Of a stretch of DNA of 64,000 bases, positions 15,494 to 24,405 are shown piece by piece (position 1 is the first letter of the stretch; the number at the start of each line of letters is the position of its first letter). The translations under genes and the position numbers were made by a program. The notes beneath the pieces are model-generated. The model saw only the letters and a list, made by a program, of their open reading frames with translations, ran no database searches and had not been told where the DNA came from. The DNA comes from Butyricimonas faecalis. Its GTDB lineage: Bacteria > Bacteroidota > Bacteroidia > Bacteroidales > Marinifilaceae. The stretch is taken from the NCBI RefSeq assembly GCF_003991565.1, contig NZ_CP032819.1, positions 620,001-684,000 of the forward strand, given 5' to 3'.

Positions 15494-17254
15494 TCAAGAA
15501 AAAGCATTTACCAATCCTCCTTTCGCAAGGATGTCTTGAAATTCCGCGTCAACATGAGGGAGCTTATACGCTCTCTCGTTCAAATATAGTACATGATTTT
15601 CGTCATCTATTGTCAGCCGTTCCCCTGACGTGTAAGCATCCACCACGGCCCAATCAATAAGAATCCGTAACCCGTGATTAATAGCCATCCGGTAGAAATC
15701 CCGGTTCACCGATTTCGCGATGACCAGTTTCACCCCCACGGCCACCAATCCCGTCGCCGCATGCTTCACGAGTCGTCCACACCCGAAATTCTCCCCGGCG
15801 ATAATAATATCTCCCGGCTTCACGTCGCAAGTGAAATTCGGATCCAACCCTTTAAACAAATAAGGTTTAATCTCTTCCACCTGTTCAAGTGTCAATCGAC
15901 AGGTCAACTTTTCCGAGAAAATCTGGCTACTGGATATATTATCTATATCCCCGTAATTCCACACCCCGTTACTCTTGCGATAATCATACTCTCCCAGCAC
16001 GACGGGTTCAACCCGGGGAACATTATATTTATATTGGGCACCCTCGAAATGAATCATCGGGGTCAGTTCCCCTCGCAGTGCGGTCATGGCCACGGTTGCC
16101 GGAGAAGCGATATATTTTTCGACTCCGGAGTGATTGTTCCCCCCGATGTACTGACTATTGGCAGTAGAGATAAAACAGCTGTTTCCGACAGACGCCACGC
16201 GTCCCACTCCCAGGCAAGGCCCGCAACTGGAACCAAGCACCACGGCCCCCGACTGTGCGATCTTATCGATAATGCCCTCTTCAACCGCCCGCAAATATAT
16301 ATCCCTGGAAGCCGGGACCACGAATAACTGGAACCCGTTAGCAATATGTTTGTCTTCCAAGATCATGGATACCAACCGCAAATCTTCCAATCGTCCCGAA
16401 GCACAAGCCCCGATGAGCCCTTGCTGTATTTTCAGCCCGACAAGCTCCTCAACTGCTTGAAGAACATTGTTTCCCGTGTCATACACCATGGGAAAGACAT
16501 TCGCCAGATCGATCTCTATAAACCGGGAATAAACGGCCTCTTCGTCCGCCCAAACACCCCGTACCGCCGGTTCATTAAAATAGTCGGCCAACCGATCGTC
16601 CGGAGGAAAAGCAGAACTGACCACGCCCATTTCCGTAGAAATATTGGCTATCGTCATTCGATCATCGATGGACAAGGAGGCAACCCCTTCCCCGTGATAT
16701 TCGATCGCCAACCCGTTCACGTCCAACTTACTCAATATACCCTTGATCCACAAAGCCAAATCTTTGGCAAACACCCCTTCCGGCAGACGGTTCTTTAAAA
16801 CGATCTTCACCGTCTCGGGCACCCGGAACCACATTTTCCCCGTTTTCCATAACACGGCCGTCTCCGTTTTATTAATCCCCATGGCCAACGTGTTGAACGC
16901 TCCTGCCGTGGCGGTATGCGAATCGCTCCCGACAACCAACATCCCCGGACGTACCAGTTCGGAAATAATCTGGTGCCCGATCCCGCGGTCACAGTCATAG
17001 AAATGCTCTATACCCTGCTCTTCCACGAAATCCCGTATCGAATTATATTCCAACGACAACTCGTTGATCACTCCCGACACCTTCCCGTCCAGCACGATCA
17101 CCAACTGGGAGGGCTTGTACACGCGGGTACCGTGAATTCGTTCAAACAAAAACCTAACCCGTGCCGAATTATCGTGACTCATCACGTAATCCGGTTCACG
17201 GACCACGATACTCCCACATTCGGCATTTAATATCTTCTCTACAAATGTTCGCAT
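15494..17254 (-). CDS. Divergent fused aconitase / isopropylmalate isomerase superfamily enzyme
   Basis: A 586-residue protein in which the LeuC-like large domain (about 1-430) and the LeuD-like swivel domain (about 445-586) are fused. The [4Fe-4S] ligands are visible: Cys284 (GACASGR), Cys344 and Cys347 (SSCGPC). GSDSHT (109-114) and IYLRAVEEGII-type elements are also present. Two canonical substrate-binding motifs are altered: the NRNF-GR loop reads NSQYIGG (366-372), and the swivel signature GSSREHA reads GRLVKHA (493-499 region), so the usual Arg and Ser ligands are missing. It is therefore unlikely to be ordinary aconitase or isopropylmalate isomerase. It is probably a hydro-lyase acting on another substrate, perhaps one with fewer carboxylates. 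cutC lies 63 nt upstream on the same strand; no leucine genes are nearby. Confidence 0.8.
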   Translation of the reverse strand: MRTFVEKILNAECGSIVVREPDYVMSHDNSARVRFLFERIHGTRVYKPSQLVIVLDGKVSGVINELSLEYNSIRDFVEEQGIEHFYDCDRGIGHQIISELVRPGMLVVGSDSHTATAGAFNTLAMGINKTETAVLWKTGKMWFRVPETVKIVLKNRLPEGVFAKDLALWIKGILSKLDVNGLAIEYHGEGVASLSIDDRMTIANISTEMGVVSSAFPPDDRLADYFNEPAVRGVWADEEAVYSRFIEIDLANVFPMVYDTGNNVLQAVEELVGLKIQQGLIGACASGRLEDLRLVSMILEDKHIANGFQLFVVPASRDIYLRAVEEGIIDKIAQSGAVVLGSSCGPCLGVGRVASVGNSCFISTANSQYIGGNNHSGVEKYIASPATVAMTALRGELTPMIHFEGAQYKYNVPRVEPVVLGEYDYRKSNGVWNYGDIDNISSSQIFSEKLTCRLTLEQVEEIKPYLFKGLDPNFTCDVKPGDIIIAGENFGCGRLVKHAATGLVAVGVKLVIAKSVNRDFYRMAINHGLRILIDWAVVDAYTSGERLTIDDENHVLYLNERAYKLPHVDAEFQDILAKGGLVNAFS

Positions 17255-17317
17255 ATATTGAATTTAGAAGTTAGAAGTCAACCTGTAGAATGAACATCTC
17301 CCCCTGAATTTTATGTT

Positions 17318-18070
17318 CTAAATTTTACCTTGCACATGATCTAAAACGGCCTTTATCTTCTCCGCGTCACTATAGTACTGCTCGTACTCCGGCAGTCCAG
17401 GAACCCCGCCCATGAACACGTTCGGGTTACGGAATTTCATTTCACTATCCCGACTGCTCTTCCCGCTCAAGTGAATGGCATCCACCCCCAATTCCATTAA
17501 TGCACGGGCATTCGCGGCATTCACGCCACTTCCCGCCATAATTTGCACGCGTCCTCCCGCCTGTTTCACCAAGGCTTCGATTTGCTCCATACCCTCGTTT
17601 ACCGTGTTGCGTCCTCCCGAGGTCAACACCCGGTAGCACCCGGCCTCGATAATCCCCTCCAAAGCCTCTTCCATATTCCTTGTCATATCTATCGCCCGGT
17701 GAAACGTTACTTTCAAAGGAGCCGCCAACTCGACCAATTCCCGCGTGCGTTGCACGTCAACCGAACCGTCAGCGTTCAATATCCCCAACACGACGCCATC
17801 CGCCCGGCACGCTTTGGCAAACCGGATATCCTCCTTCATCACCTCAAACTCCAGGTCTGAATAAAGAAAATCACCCCCTCTGGGGCGAATCATCACGTAA
17901 AGTTGTATGGATAACTTTTCCCGGGCCATACGAATCATGGCCGCGGAAGGGGTGGTTCCCCCGTCATACATCCCGGAGCACAACTCCACCCGGGACGCTC
18001 CTGCCTGCTGGGCATTCAAGCACGATTCCAAAGAAAAAGTACATATTTCGACCTCGATATTATTCTTCAT
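17318..18070 (-). CDS. cutC: CutC family protein
   Basis: A 250-residue TIM-barrel protein of the CutC family, historically linked to copper tolerance though its enzymatic activity remains unclear. Diagnostic blocks are VEICTFSLESCLNAQQAGASRVELC (key residues E8, C10, S13, C17, Q21, E29, C31), YVMIRPRGGDFLYSD, TFHRAIDM, VLTSGG and IMAGSGVN. Length is normal. A TAATTTTG -7 box on the minus strand (plus 18110-18117) is a plausible promoter about 40 nt upstream. It probably shares a transcript with the aconitase-like gene downstream. Confidence 0.92.
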   Translation of the reverse strand: MKNNIEVEICTFSLESCLNAQQAGASRVELCSGMYDGGTTPSAAMIRMAREKLSIQLYVMIRPRGGDFLYSDLEFEVMKEDIRFAKACRADGVVLGILNADGSVDVQRTRELVELAAPLKVTFHRAIDMTRNMEEALEGIIEAGCYRVLTSGGRNTVNEGMEQIEALVKQAGGRVQIMAGSGVNAANARALMELGVDAIHLSGKSSRDSEMKFRNPNVFMGGVPGLPEYEQYYSDAEKIKAVLDHVQGKI

Positions 18071-18408
18071 TCCGCCTTGTCAATTTATTATTTCGTTCTA
18101 CGAATATAACAAAATTATTGCTAAACTTCAAATAAAAAGCAAGGATAAAATGCACGTTGTCTCTTAAATTGCTTCTAACTCACATGTATTCAAGAAAGTA
18201 TCATGTATCAAAAAAGAATAAAGGGAGAAATAAGCATGCGGCATTAAAATACATTTGCCCCTCCCCGACAGCATAGTCACTCTCCAAACGAGTTTGCAAC
18301 GAAGGGGATCTGTCTGTCATTCCTTTTTCGGCCCTTATTTCCCGCCTAACTCTCCACTAGTTCCCGTTTATTTCGGCTACAAAATTAAAACAATCGAGAA
18401 CAAATTCA
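18071..18408. other. Intergenic region without a gene (cutC-lipB)
   Basis: Apart from the putative cutC -7 box (18110-18117) I see no coding potential, tRNA-like fold or clear repeat in this stretch. It is moderately GC-rich around 18255-18370, which differs from the AT-rich spacers elsewhere. Confidence 0.4.
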
Positions 18409-18437
18409 TGGCGGGAAGTGCATGACATTTCCCGCCA
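18409..18437 (-). terminator. Hairpin after lipB
   Basis: tggcgggaa (18409-18417) pairs perfectly with ttcccgcca (18429-18437), 8 nt beyond the lipB stop codon. On the minus strand the following sequence is only weakly T-rich. Confidence 0.65.
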
Positions 18438-18444
18438 AATTATA

Positions 18445-19125
18445 TTAAAGCGTGTAAAAATCCATCCCGAAAAGTTCCTCGAAATACTTCTTCACGATCG
18501 TTTTCACTTCTGCCACGGGGACCTCGTGCCCCACCTCCTTCGCAATAGAAGTTACCCCCTTATCCACGAAGCCGCACGGGTTGATGTAATTGAAATAATT
18601 CAAATCCGTATTCACGTTTAGCGCGAAACCATGCATTGTCACGTAACGGGAACATTTAATCCCGATCGCGCATATCTTGCGGGCCCGGGGCGTGTGGGCA
18701 TCCAACCATACTCCCGTGGCACCTTCCAACCGTTCCCCGGTAATCCCGAACTCTCCCACGGTACGGATAACCACCTCTTCCAACCGATCCACGTACTCTT
18801 TTACACCCACCCCGAAATTGGCCATGTCAATGATCGGGTACACGACCAGTTGGCCGGGGCCGTGATACGTAATATCCCCACCCCGGTTTACCTTCACGAA
18901 TTCAGCATGAGCAGCCTGCAACTGGATGGCACCAATCAGCATATTGGCCTCGTTCCCGCTCTTCCCCAGCGTGTACACGTGATTATGCTCCACGAAAATC
19001 ATGCAATTCCCCGTTTCCTCTCCCCGTAATTTCGCGGCGATAATCTCGTTATGCAGTTCTTCCTGCTGCCGCCACACGGGCATGTAGCTCGCGGTTCCCA
19101 GATCAATTAACCGTGTCCGTTTCAT
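18445..19125 (-). CDS. lipB: Octanoyl-[ACP]:protein N-octanoyltransferase LipB
   Basis: Transfers octanoate from acyl-carrier protein to lipoyl domains, the first step of endogenous lipoate synthesis. Signatures are HNHVYTLGKSG, the RGGDITYHGPGQLVVYPI block, the Lys of ICAIGIK and the acyl-accepting Cys in NPCG. At 226 residues the length is normal. It begins 3 nt after lipA, in line with translational coupling of the two steps. Confidence 0.96.
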   Translation of the reverse strand: MKRTRLIDLGTASYMPVWRQQEELHNEIIAAKLRGEETGNCMIFVEHNHVYTLGKSGNEANMLIGAIQLQAAHAEFVKVNRGGDITYHGPGQLVVYPIIDMANFGVGVKEYVDRLEEVVIRTVGEFGITGERLEGATGVWLDAHTPRARKICAIGIKCSRYVTMHGFALNVNTDLNYFNYINPCGFVDKGVTSIAKEVGHEVPVAEVKTIVKKYFEELFGMDFYTL

Positions 19126-19128
19126 AAC

Positions 19129-19983
19129 TTATCTCACATGCTTTTCGGCGTGGTAACTGGAGCGAACCAACGGACCGCTCTCCACGTAACGGAACCCTTT
19201 TTCCAACCCGATACGCTCGTATTCCTGGAAGGTTTCCGGCGTCACGTACTCTTTCACTTCAAGATTCGCCTCGGACGGTTGCAGGTACTGACCGATTGTC
19301 ATCACCTTACAGCCGACGGCCAGCAGATCATCCATTGTCCGGAGAATTTGTTCACGCGTTTCCCCCAATCCCAACATGATCCCGGATTTGGAAACGATAC
19401 CCGATTCCGAAACCTGGCGGATCACCTGCAAGGAGGTATCATATTTCGCCCGGCTACGCACGCCGTCCGACAATTCTCTCACCGTTTCCAAGTTGTGTGA
19501 AATCACTTCCGGGCGAACCTCGATCACCTGTTGCACGAGTTCCCGCCGTCCCTGGAAATCCGGGATCAGCACCTCCATTGTCGTTTCGGGATTCACCCGT
19601 TTCACGGCCTCGATCACTTTCACCCAGTGAGCCGCACCCAAATCAGCCAGATCATCCCGATCCACGGAAGTGATCACGGCGTGTTTCAAACCGAGCAATT
19701 TCACTGAATTAGCGATGTTTTCCGGTTCCGCGGGATCCAACGGGGCCGGACGCCCGGTTTTCACGTTACAGAACTTGCACGAACGGGTACACACGTCCCC
19801 GCCAATCATAAACGTTGCCGTCCTGTTTCCCCAGCATTCGCCCTGGTTGGGACACATACCACTGGTACATATCGTATGTAGATTATGCTTTCTAACTATA
19901 TTTAATACCTCCGTGGAACTCTGCCCTTTCGGTAATTTGATCTTCAACCATTCCGGTTTTCGTCTGCTATTACAACACGTCAT
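19129..19983 (-). CDS. lipA: Lipoyl synthase LipA
   Basis: Radical-SAM enzyme inserting two sulfurs into octanoyl-lipoyl domains. The auxiliary cluster motif is Cys39-x4-Cys44-x5-Cys50, and the radical-SAM cluster is Cys65-x3-Cys69-x2-Cys72 (CTRSCKFC). The C-terminal RSSYHA supplies the Ser ligand of the auxiliary cluster. At 284 residues the length is normal. The unusual N-terminus MTCCNSRRKP has two extra cysteines but is otherwise unremarkable. It is first in the lipA-lipB operon and divergent from the cyclophilin gene. Confidence 0.97.
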   Translation of the reverse strand: MTCCNSRRKPEWLKIKLPKGQSSTEVLNIVRKHNLHTICTSGMCPNQGECWGNRTATFMIGGDVCTRSCKFCNVKTGRPAPLDPAEPENIANSVKLLGLKHAVITSVDRDDLADLGAAHWVKVIEAVKRVNPETTMEVLIPDFQGRRELVQQVIEVRPEVISHNLETVRELSDGVRSRAKYDTSLQVIRQVSESGIVSKSGIMLGLGETREQILRTMDDLLAVGCKVMTIGQYLQPSEANLEVKEYVTPETFQEYERIGLEKGFRYVESGPLVRSSYHAEKHVR

Positions 19984-20133
19984 ACTCTCTTTTTTTTATC
20001 GTACGCGAATATACGACGAAGTTTTTAAATACATGCCGATATTTTCGATCTTTCAAGGCGCGAAATTCGGGGGAAACCCTCTTTTTTTAACTATATTCAA
20101 ATAACAGAAATTGCGTTAAATAAACTTGGACGA

Positions 20134-20165
20134 TTTGCATTCATTCGGATTATACTCTACATTTG
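20134..20165 (+). promoter_or_regulatory. Promoter of the cyclophilin gene
   Basis: TTTG at 20134-20137, a 20-nt spacer and TACATTTG at 20158-20165 match the Bacteroidota consensus. The box ends 28 nt before the ATG. Confidence 0.7.
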
Positions 20166-20193
20166 TTTGCGATAATTCAAAATCAATTTCGTA

Positions 20194-20637
20194 ATGTACA
20201 GAGCAGAAATACACACCGAGAAAGGTGTCATGAAGGTTCTTTTTTTTGAAAAAGACGCGCCGAATACCGTTGCCAACTTTGTAAAACTCGCCCGCGAAGG
20301 CTTTTATGACGGATTGACGTTCCACCGGGTTATCCCGGATTTCGTGATCCAGGGCGGTTGTCCCAAAGGCGACGGGACCGGGGGACCGGGTTACACCATC
20401 AAATGTGAATTAAACGGGGATAACCAGTATCATGACCGGGGAGTGCTATCCATGGCTCATGCCGGGCGGGATACCGGAGGATCGCAATTCTTTATTTGTC
20501 ATAACCGTAGAAACACGGCTCACCTGGACAGACGCCACACGTGTTTCGGACAGGTTTACGAGGGATTGGAAGTCATTGATGCCATCCGTCAGGGAGACAA
20601 AATAATCAAAATTGTCATCACGGAGGAAAATGAATAA
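20194..20637 (+). CDS. Cyclophilin-type peptidyl-prolyl cis-trans isomerase
   Basis: A 147-residue cyclophilin without a signal peptide, so a cytoplasmic PpiB-like folding catalyst. The active-site Arg is in [13 protein letters not shown], followed by [15 protein letters not shown] and [12 protein letters not shown]. This last block departs slightly from the usual LDGKHTVFG. Length is slightly short but complete. It has its own promoter and a bidirectional terminator downstream. Confidence 0.93.
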   Translation: MYRAEIHTEKGVMKVLFFEKDAPNTVANFVKLAREGFYDGLTFHRVIPDFVIQGGCPKGDGTGGPGYTIKCELNGDNQYHDRGVLSMAHAGRDTGGSQFFICHNRRNTAHLDRRHTCFGQVYEGLEVIDAIRQGDKIIKIVITEENE

Positions 20638-20667
20638 GCCTGTGTTCTTAGTTGTTTAAATAATTCA

Positions 20668-20705
20668 GAAAAGCCGAAGTGTTTATGCAACAACTTCGGC
20701 TTTTC
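20668..20705. terminator. Bidirectional terminator between cyclophilin and ptb
   Basis: gaaaagccgaagt (20668-20680) pairs perfectly with acttcggcttttc (20693-20705). The A-rich start and T-rich end of the stem suit termination of both converging transcripts. Confidence 0.82.
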
Positions 20706-20723
20706 ACTTGTATCTTGCTTATC

Positions 20724-21632
20724 TTACTTTGCAAAAAGAGCAGCCAGCGCGATAGAATTCAATTTCGCGTCCACGCTGTCACCCCTGGAAGAGAGCACGC
20801 TCGGGGCAGTTGCACCCACAAGGATGGCACCTTGACGAGCGTTAGCCAACTTCGTGTTCGTTTTGTAGAACACGTTACCGGATTCGATGTTCGGGAATAC
20901 CAAGCAGTCGGCATCTCCCGCTACCGGAGATTTGATTTTCTTGATCTCGGCAGCTTCCTTATCGATAGCCACGTCAAGAGCCAACGGTCCGTCGATGTCG
21001 ATATTACCTAACTGGCCTCTCTCTCCCATCTTGGCAAGAATAGCGGCATCCGTGGTAGATTCCACCTTCGGAAGTACTTGTTCCGTGGCAGAAATCATGG
21101 CCACTTTCGGGCGTTGCACACCGAGAGCGTTGGCAATCTGGGTAACGTATTTCACGATAGCCATTTTCTGGCTGAAATCCGGAGCCGGAATGATAGCGGC
21201 ATCACTGAACACCAACAATTTGTGGTAATTCGGGCACTCCATCACAACCACGTGAGATAAGGTGGCTTTCGGGGGCAACAAACCGCAATCTTTATTCAAG
21301 ATGGCACGCATATATTTGTCGGTACTAACCAAACCTTTCATGATAAAGTCAGCTTCCTTGTCACGTACCATTTGTACGGCTTTGGCAGCTGCTTTGGTAT
21401 CCACCGGCTCGTGTACAATTTTAAAACGGGAGATATCAAAACCATGCTCAGCGCACACTTTTTTGATTTCGTTCTCGTCACCGCATAAGGTTGCTTCAAC
21501 AAGTCCCATTTCAACTGCTTTGTTTACAGCTTCAATAGAGTGACTATCGTTAGCATAAGCTACAACCAAACGCTTTTTTTGGGTATTTCCCTTCAATAAC
21601 TCGTAGATGTCATCAATTTTCTGTATTGCCAT
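20724..21632 (-). CDS. ptb: Phosphate butyryltransferase (Ptb family)
   Basis: A 302-residue phosphate acyltransferase of the Pta/Ptb family converting butyryl-CoA and phosphate to butyryl-phosphate and CoA. Blocks typical of Ptb are KGLVSTDKYMRAILNK, LSHVVVMECPNYHKLL and the ending GATAPSVLSSRGDSVDAKLNSIALA. Length matches Ptb, not the longer Pta forms. A butyrate kinase gene would normally be adjacent but is not in this window. A TATTTTTG box lies upstream on the minus strand. Confidence 0.88.
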   Translation of the reverse strand: MAIQKIDDIYELLKGNTQKKRLVVAYANDSHSIEAVNKAVEMGLVEATLCGDENEIKKVCAEHGFDISRFKIVHEPVDTKAAAKAVQMVRDKEADFIMKGLVSTDKYMRAILNKDCGLLPPKATLSHVVVMECPNYHKLLVFSDAAIIPAPDFSQKMAIVKYVTQIANALGVQRPKVAMISATEQVLPKVESTTDAAILAKMGERGQLGNIDIDGPLALDVAIDKEAAEIKKIKSPVAGDADCLVFPNIESGNVFYKTNTKLANARQGAILVGATAPSVLSSRGDSVDAKLNSIALAALFAK

Positions 21633-21682
21633 GGCAAACTTATTTTTTACTTAATTAGTGATTTATGTTTAAAATTTGGAAG

Positions 21683-21690
21683 CAAAAATA
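21683..21690 (-). promoter_or_regulatory. Putative -7 box of ptb
   Basis: The minus strand reads TATTTTTG here, about 50 nt before the ptb ATG. A CAAA (TTTG on the minus strand) lies 23 nt further out, slightly wider than the usual spacing. Confidence 0.5.
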
Positions 21691-21771
21691 ACGCTTTTTG
21701 ATGAAAATGGAAACAAAAAGATGCTTTTTGATTTTAGATTCTAATCACTTCGTTTATTCTTAATTTTAAAT

Positions 21772-21779
21772 TACTTTTG
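21772..21779 (+). promoter_or_regulatory. Putative -7 box of the MFS gene
   Basis: TACTTTTG matches TAnnTTTG. It overlaps the TTG codon that opens the longest reading frame of the MFS gene, so translation must begin downstream of it. Confidence 0.5.
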
Positions 21780-21806
21780 TCTTTCGAAAAGAAAAATAGA
21801 AATCAC

Positions 21807-22985
21807 GTGTCGTTAAAAAAAAATATCATAGCACTCTACTTGATCAAGGTTTCCAAATGGTTTACCCTGGTGATGCCTATCATTGTGCTATTTTACAAGG
21901 AATGCGGGCTGGATTTGGCGGATATATTCATCTTGAAGAGCATTTACTCCATCGCCATGGTGTCGCTGGAGATACCGACGGGTTATCTGGCCGACGTGTG
22001 GGGACGCAGGAATTGCTTGATCGCGGGGTGCATATTCTGCTTCCTGGGATTCTCCAACTATTCGATCTCCGACACGTTCACGGCATTTTTTCTCTCGGAG
22101 GTGTTGCTTGGATTCGGTCAAAGTTTGGTATCCGGGGCCGATTCCGCCCTACTCTACGACACCATGCTACATTACAAAAAAGAGGATGAGTACCTGAAAT
22201 ACGAGGGAAGAGTCACCATGATCGGGAATTTTTCGGAGGCTTTTGCCGGGATATTCAGCGGCCTACTGGCTGTTTACTCCCTCCGGCTCCCGTTTTACGT
22301 GCAAAGCGGGATCGCGTTCATCGGGATTCCGGCCGCCATTGCCTTAACCGAACACGCTGCGAAAACCAGGATAAAAAACTCTTTTGCCAATATCGTACAG
22401 ATTATTCGATACTCGCTTTTCACGAACAAGGAGTTGTGTTATAACATCATGTTCTCCGGTATCATCGGGGCAGCCACGCTCACGATGGCTTGGTTTGTTC
22501 AACCTCTCTTGATAGAACTGGATACTCCGACCACTTGGTTTGGGATCATCTGGACCATTCTAAATCTCACCGTCGGGATCTCGGCCCTTTACTCGGACAA
22601 ACTGGACCAACGCCTGGGGAGCATGAAGATGTACACGTTAATCTTGTTCTTTATCACGGGGGGATATATTGCCGTGGCCTTTAACGTTTCGTATATCGGT
22701 TTGGTATGCCTATTCTTTTTTTATATCGTGCGGGGTTTTGCCACTCCGATATTAAAAGGATATATCAATCAAATCACCTTTTCCGAAATGCGGGCTACCG
22801 TGTTGTCCATCCGTAACTTTGTCATCCGGCTCATGTTCGCGGCCATGGCACCGCTTGTCGGTTGGTTACACGACTTGTATTCTCTTTCTATCGCCCTGCA
22901 AGCCACGGCCGTTATTATTTTCGTACCCGGGTTGCTCTTCTTGATCCTGCAATATCGCTACAAGCCGAAAGAACCTTCCGTGTAA
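21807..22985 (+). CDS. Major facilitator superfamily transporter
   Basis: A 12-helix inner-membrane carrier of the MFS. The loop between helices 2 and 3 has the diagnostic GYLADVWGRRN (the G-x-L-aD-x-x-GRR motif A). Helix-rich segments continue to the basic C-terminus RYKPKE. Substrate is unknown; the family includes drug and sugar efflux proteins. The frame opens at TTG 21777, but a -7 box overlaps that codon, so I place the start at the GTG at 21807 (393 residues). No ATG is available until after the first helix. No regulator gene is adjacent. Confidence 0.78.
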   Translation: MSLKKNIIALYLIKVSKWFTLVMPIIVLFYKECGLDLADIFILKSIYSIAMVSLEIPTGYLADVWGRRNCLIAGCIFCFLGFSNYSISDTFTAFFLSEVLLGFGQSLVSGADSALLYDTMLHYKKEDEYLKYEGRVTMIGNFSEAFAGIFSGLLAVYSLRLPFYVQSGIAFIGIPAAIALTEHAAKTRIKNSFANIVQIIRYSLFTNKELCYNIMFSGIIGAATLTMAWFVQPLLIELDTPTTWFGIIWTILNLTVGISALYSDKLDQRLGSMKMYTLILFFITGGYIAVAFNVSYIGLVCLFFFYIVRGFATPILKGYINQITFSEMRATVLSIRNFVIRLMFAAMAPLVGWLHDLYSLSIALQATAVIIFVPGLLFLILQYRYKPKEPSV

Positions 22986-23005
22986 AATATATCACAAGAA
23001 AACAA

Positions 23006-23037
23006 AAGAGAGGTTAGCTTTAACGACAACCTCTCTT
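23006..23037. terminator. Bidirectional terminator between MFS and adk
   Basis: aagagaggtt (23006-23015) pairs with aacctctctt (23028-23037), between two converging genes. Confidence 0.75.
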
Positions 23038-23059
23038 CATTTTATTTTCCGACAGAAAC

Positions 23060-23632
23060 TTACCTTATGTCTTCGAGTATTTTGGTTATAGCCTGAAATA
23101 CGTCTTCCACGGTACCATGTCCATTCACAGAAAAATGTTTTTTCTGAACCTTGTAATGATCAGCCACGGGCAGTGTCTTGGCCCTATATTCGCGGAAACG
23201 ATTTTCAATCACCTCCTCGTTGTCATCGGCACGTCCTTCAATCTTAGCACGCTCCAACATACGGCGCATTAATTCGTCGTGAGGGACATCAATACTCACC
23301 AACGCGCTCAACGGATGTCCCGTTTTAGCCAGCATCTCGTCAAGAATTTCGGCTTGTCTTACCGTTCTGGGGAACCCGTCAAACAAAAAACCATCCACGT
23401 CTTTGTGATGTTCGATGCTATTTTTGATTAATGCAACCACAAACTCGTCAGATAATAACTCGCCTTTATTAATAATTCCGGCAGCCATTTTACCAAAATC
23501 CGTTCCTTCGGCTATCTCTTTACGAATCATCTCCCCTGTTGACAGATGCGCCAGATTGTATTTTTCAACAATCTTTTTCGCCTGAGTACCTTTCCCGGCT
23601 CCTGGAGGGCCAAACAATGCAATATTCAGCAT
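23060..23632 (-). CDS. adk: Adenylate kinase
   Basis: Converts AMP and ATP to two ADP. It has the P-loop GPPGAGKGT (8-16), the AMP-binding LSTGEMIR and DGFPRTVRQA, and a short lid (RAKIEGRADDNEEVIENR). At 190 residues it is the short-lid form lacking the zinc-binding insertion, as usual in Bacteroidota. A TACCTTTG -7 box lies on the minus strand (plus 23694-23701), about 60 nt upstream. Confidence 0.96.
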   Translation of the reverse strand: MLNIALFGPPGAGKGTQAKKIVEKYNLAHLSTGEMIRKEIAEGTDFGKMAAGIINKGELLSDEFVVALIKNSIEHHKDVDGFLFDGFPRTVRQAEILDEMLAKTGHPLSALVSIDVPHDELMRRMLERAKIEGRADDNEEVIENRFREYRAKTLPVADHYKVQKKHFSVNGHGTVEDVFQAITKILEDIR

Positions 23633-23830
23633 GACAATAACTTTATTTTATTCCTTTTGATGTATTAATTGTTTCATTTTATGAACTCAGGCACAAAGGT
23701 ATACTTTAATCCAAATTATAAAATAGAAAAGTCAGAATATTTTCTAATTTTATGTTTTGAATAGCATCATTTTTACATAATCATGAATTCCAATATTTAA
23801 AAGACTTCATGATAAAGTCATTCGTGTGAA

Positions 23831-24190
23831 TTACTCTTCCACTTTTTCAAGTATGTCAAGCCCCGAGTAATAGGTTCGATGGTATGATTTTTTGCCCGTC
23901 GCATTCATTCTAGACAAAATGTACTTGATATTTCCCTGGTTATCAACTTCATAATCTTCCACGAATCCATATCTAGCTTCTTCCTTTATGTATTTTCGCC
24001 CCTCCTCGTCCGGAATAACCCGCCGGAAAGCAGGAGTTGTAATTTTCACCTTTTCATTCACCTCAAACTGCTTGTTTTCATTAATATACTGCTCTTTCAG
24101 TTGCCTTTCCTGCTCCCGATATCCGGCTATAATTTCTTCCAGATCTCTCATAGAAGTTAGATATTCTTCTTTTGTCATGGTTTTATTCAT
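23831..24190 (-). CDS. Hypothetical protein, 119 aa
   Basis: I do not recognise a family. The first half is a charged helix likely to form a coiled coil (MRDLEEIIAGYREQERQLKEQ). The second half is strand-rich with a KVKITTPAFRRVIPDEEGRKYIK segment, and may be a small beta domain. There is no signal peptide. It stands alone with about 200 nt of AT-rich sequence on each side. Codon usage seems comparable to its neighbours, and the start at MNKTM has two possible Met codons. Confidence 0.6.
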   Translation of the reverse strand: MNKTMTKEEYLTSMRDLEEIIAGYREQERQLKEQYINENKQFEVNEKVKITTPAFRRVIPDEEGRKYIKEEARYGFVEDYEVDNQGNIKYILSRMNATGKKSYHRTYYSGLDILEKVEE

Positions 24191-24405
24191 TTATCGAAAC
24201 AATTTACCTACACTTTTTGCATTATAAATGCTATTATCTCCTTGTAATTACAAATATACGAAATAAATCAAACAGTTTATTAATTTTGTTGTAAAATTAG
24301 CAATATTGCATATAAGTGTACGAAAACATTTATACTGCATTACTTCTGTTCTTGAAAATTACATTGTAATTTAGTACATTCGCAGGTATTTCCGGAATCA
24401 AAAAT

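Noticed and set aside
18071..18408. tRNA or small RNA in the cutC-lipB gap
   Set aside because: No cloverleaf or strong promoter-terminator pair could be drawn.
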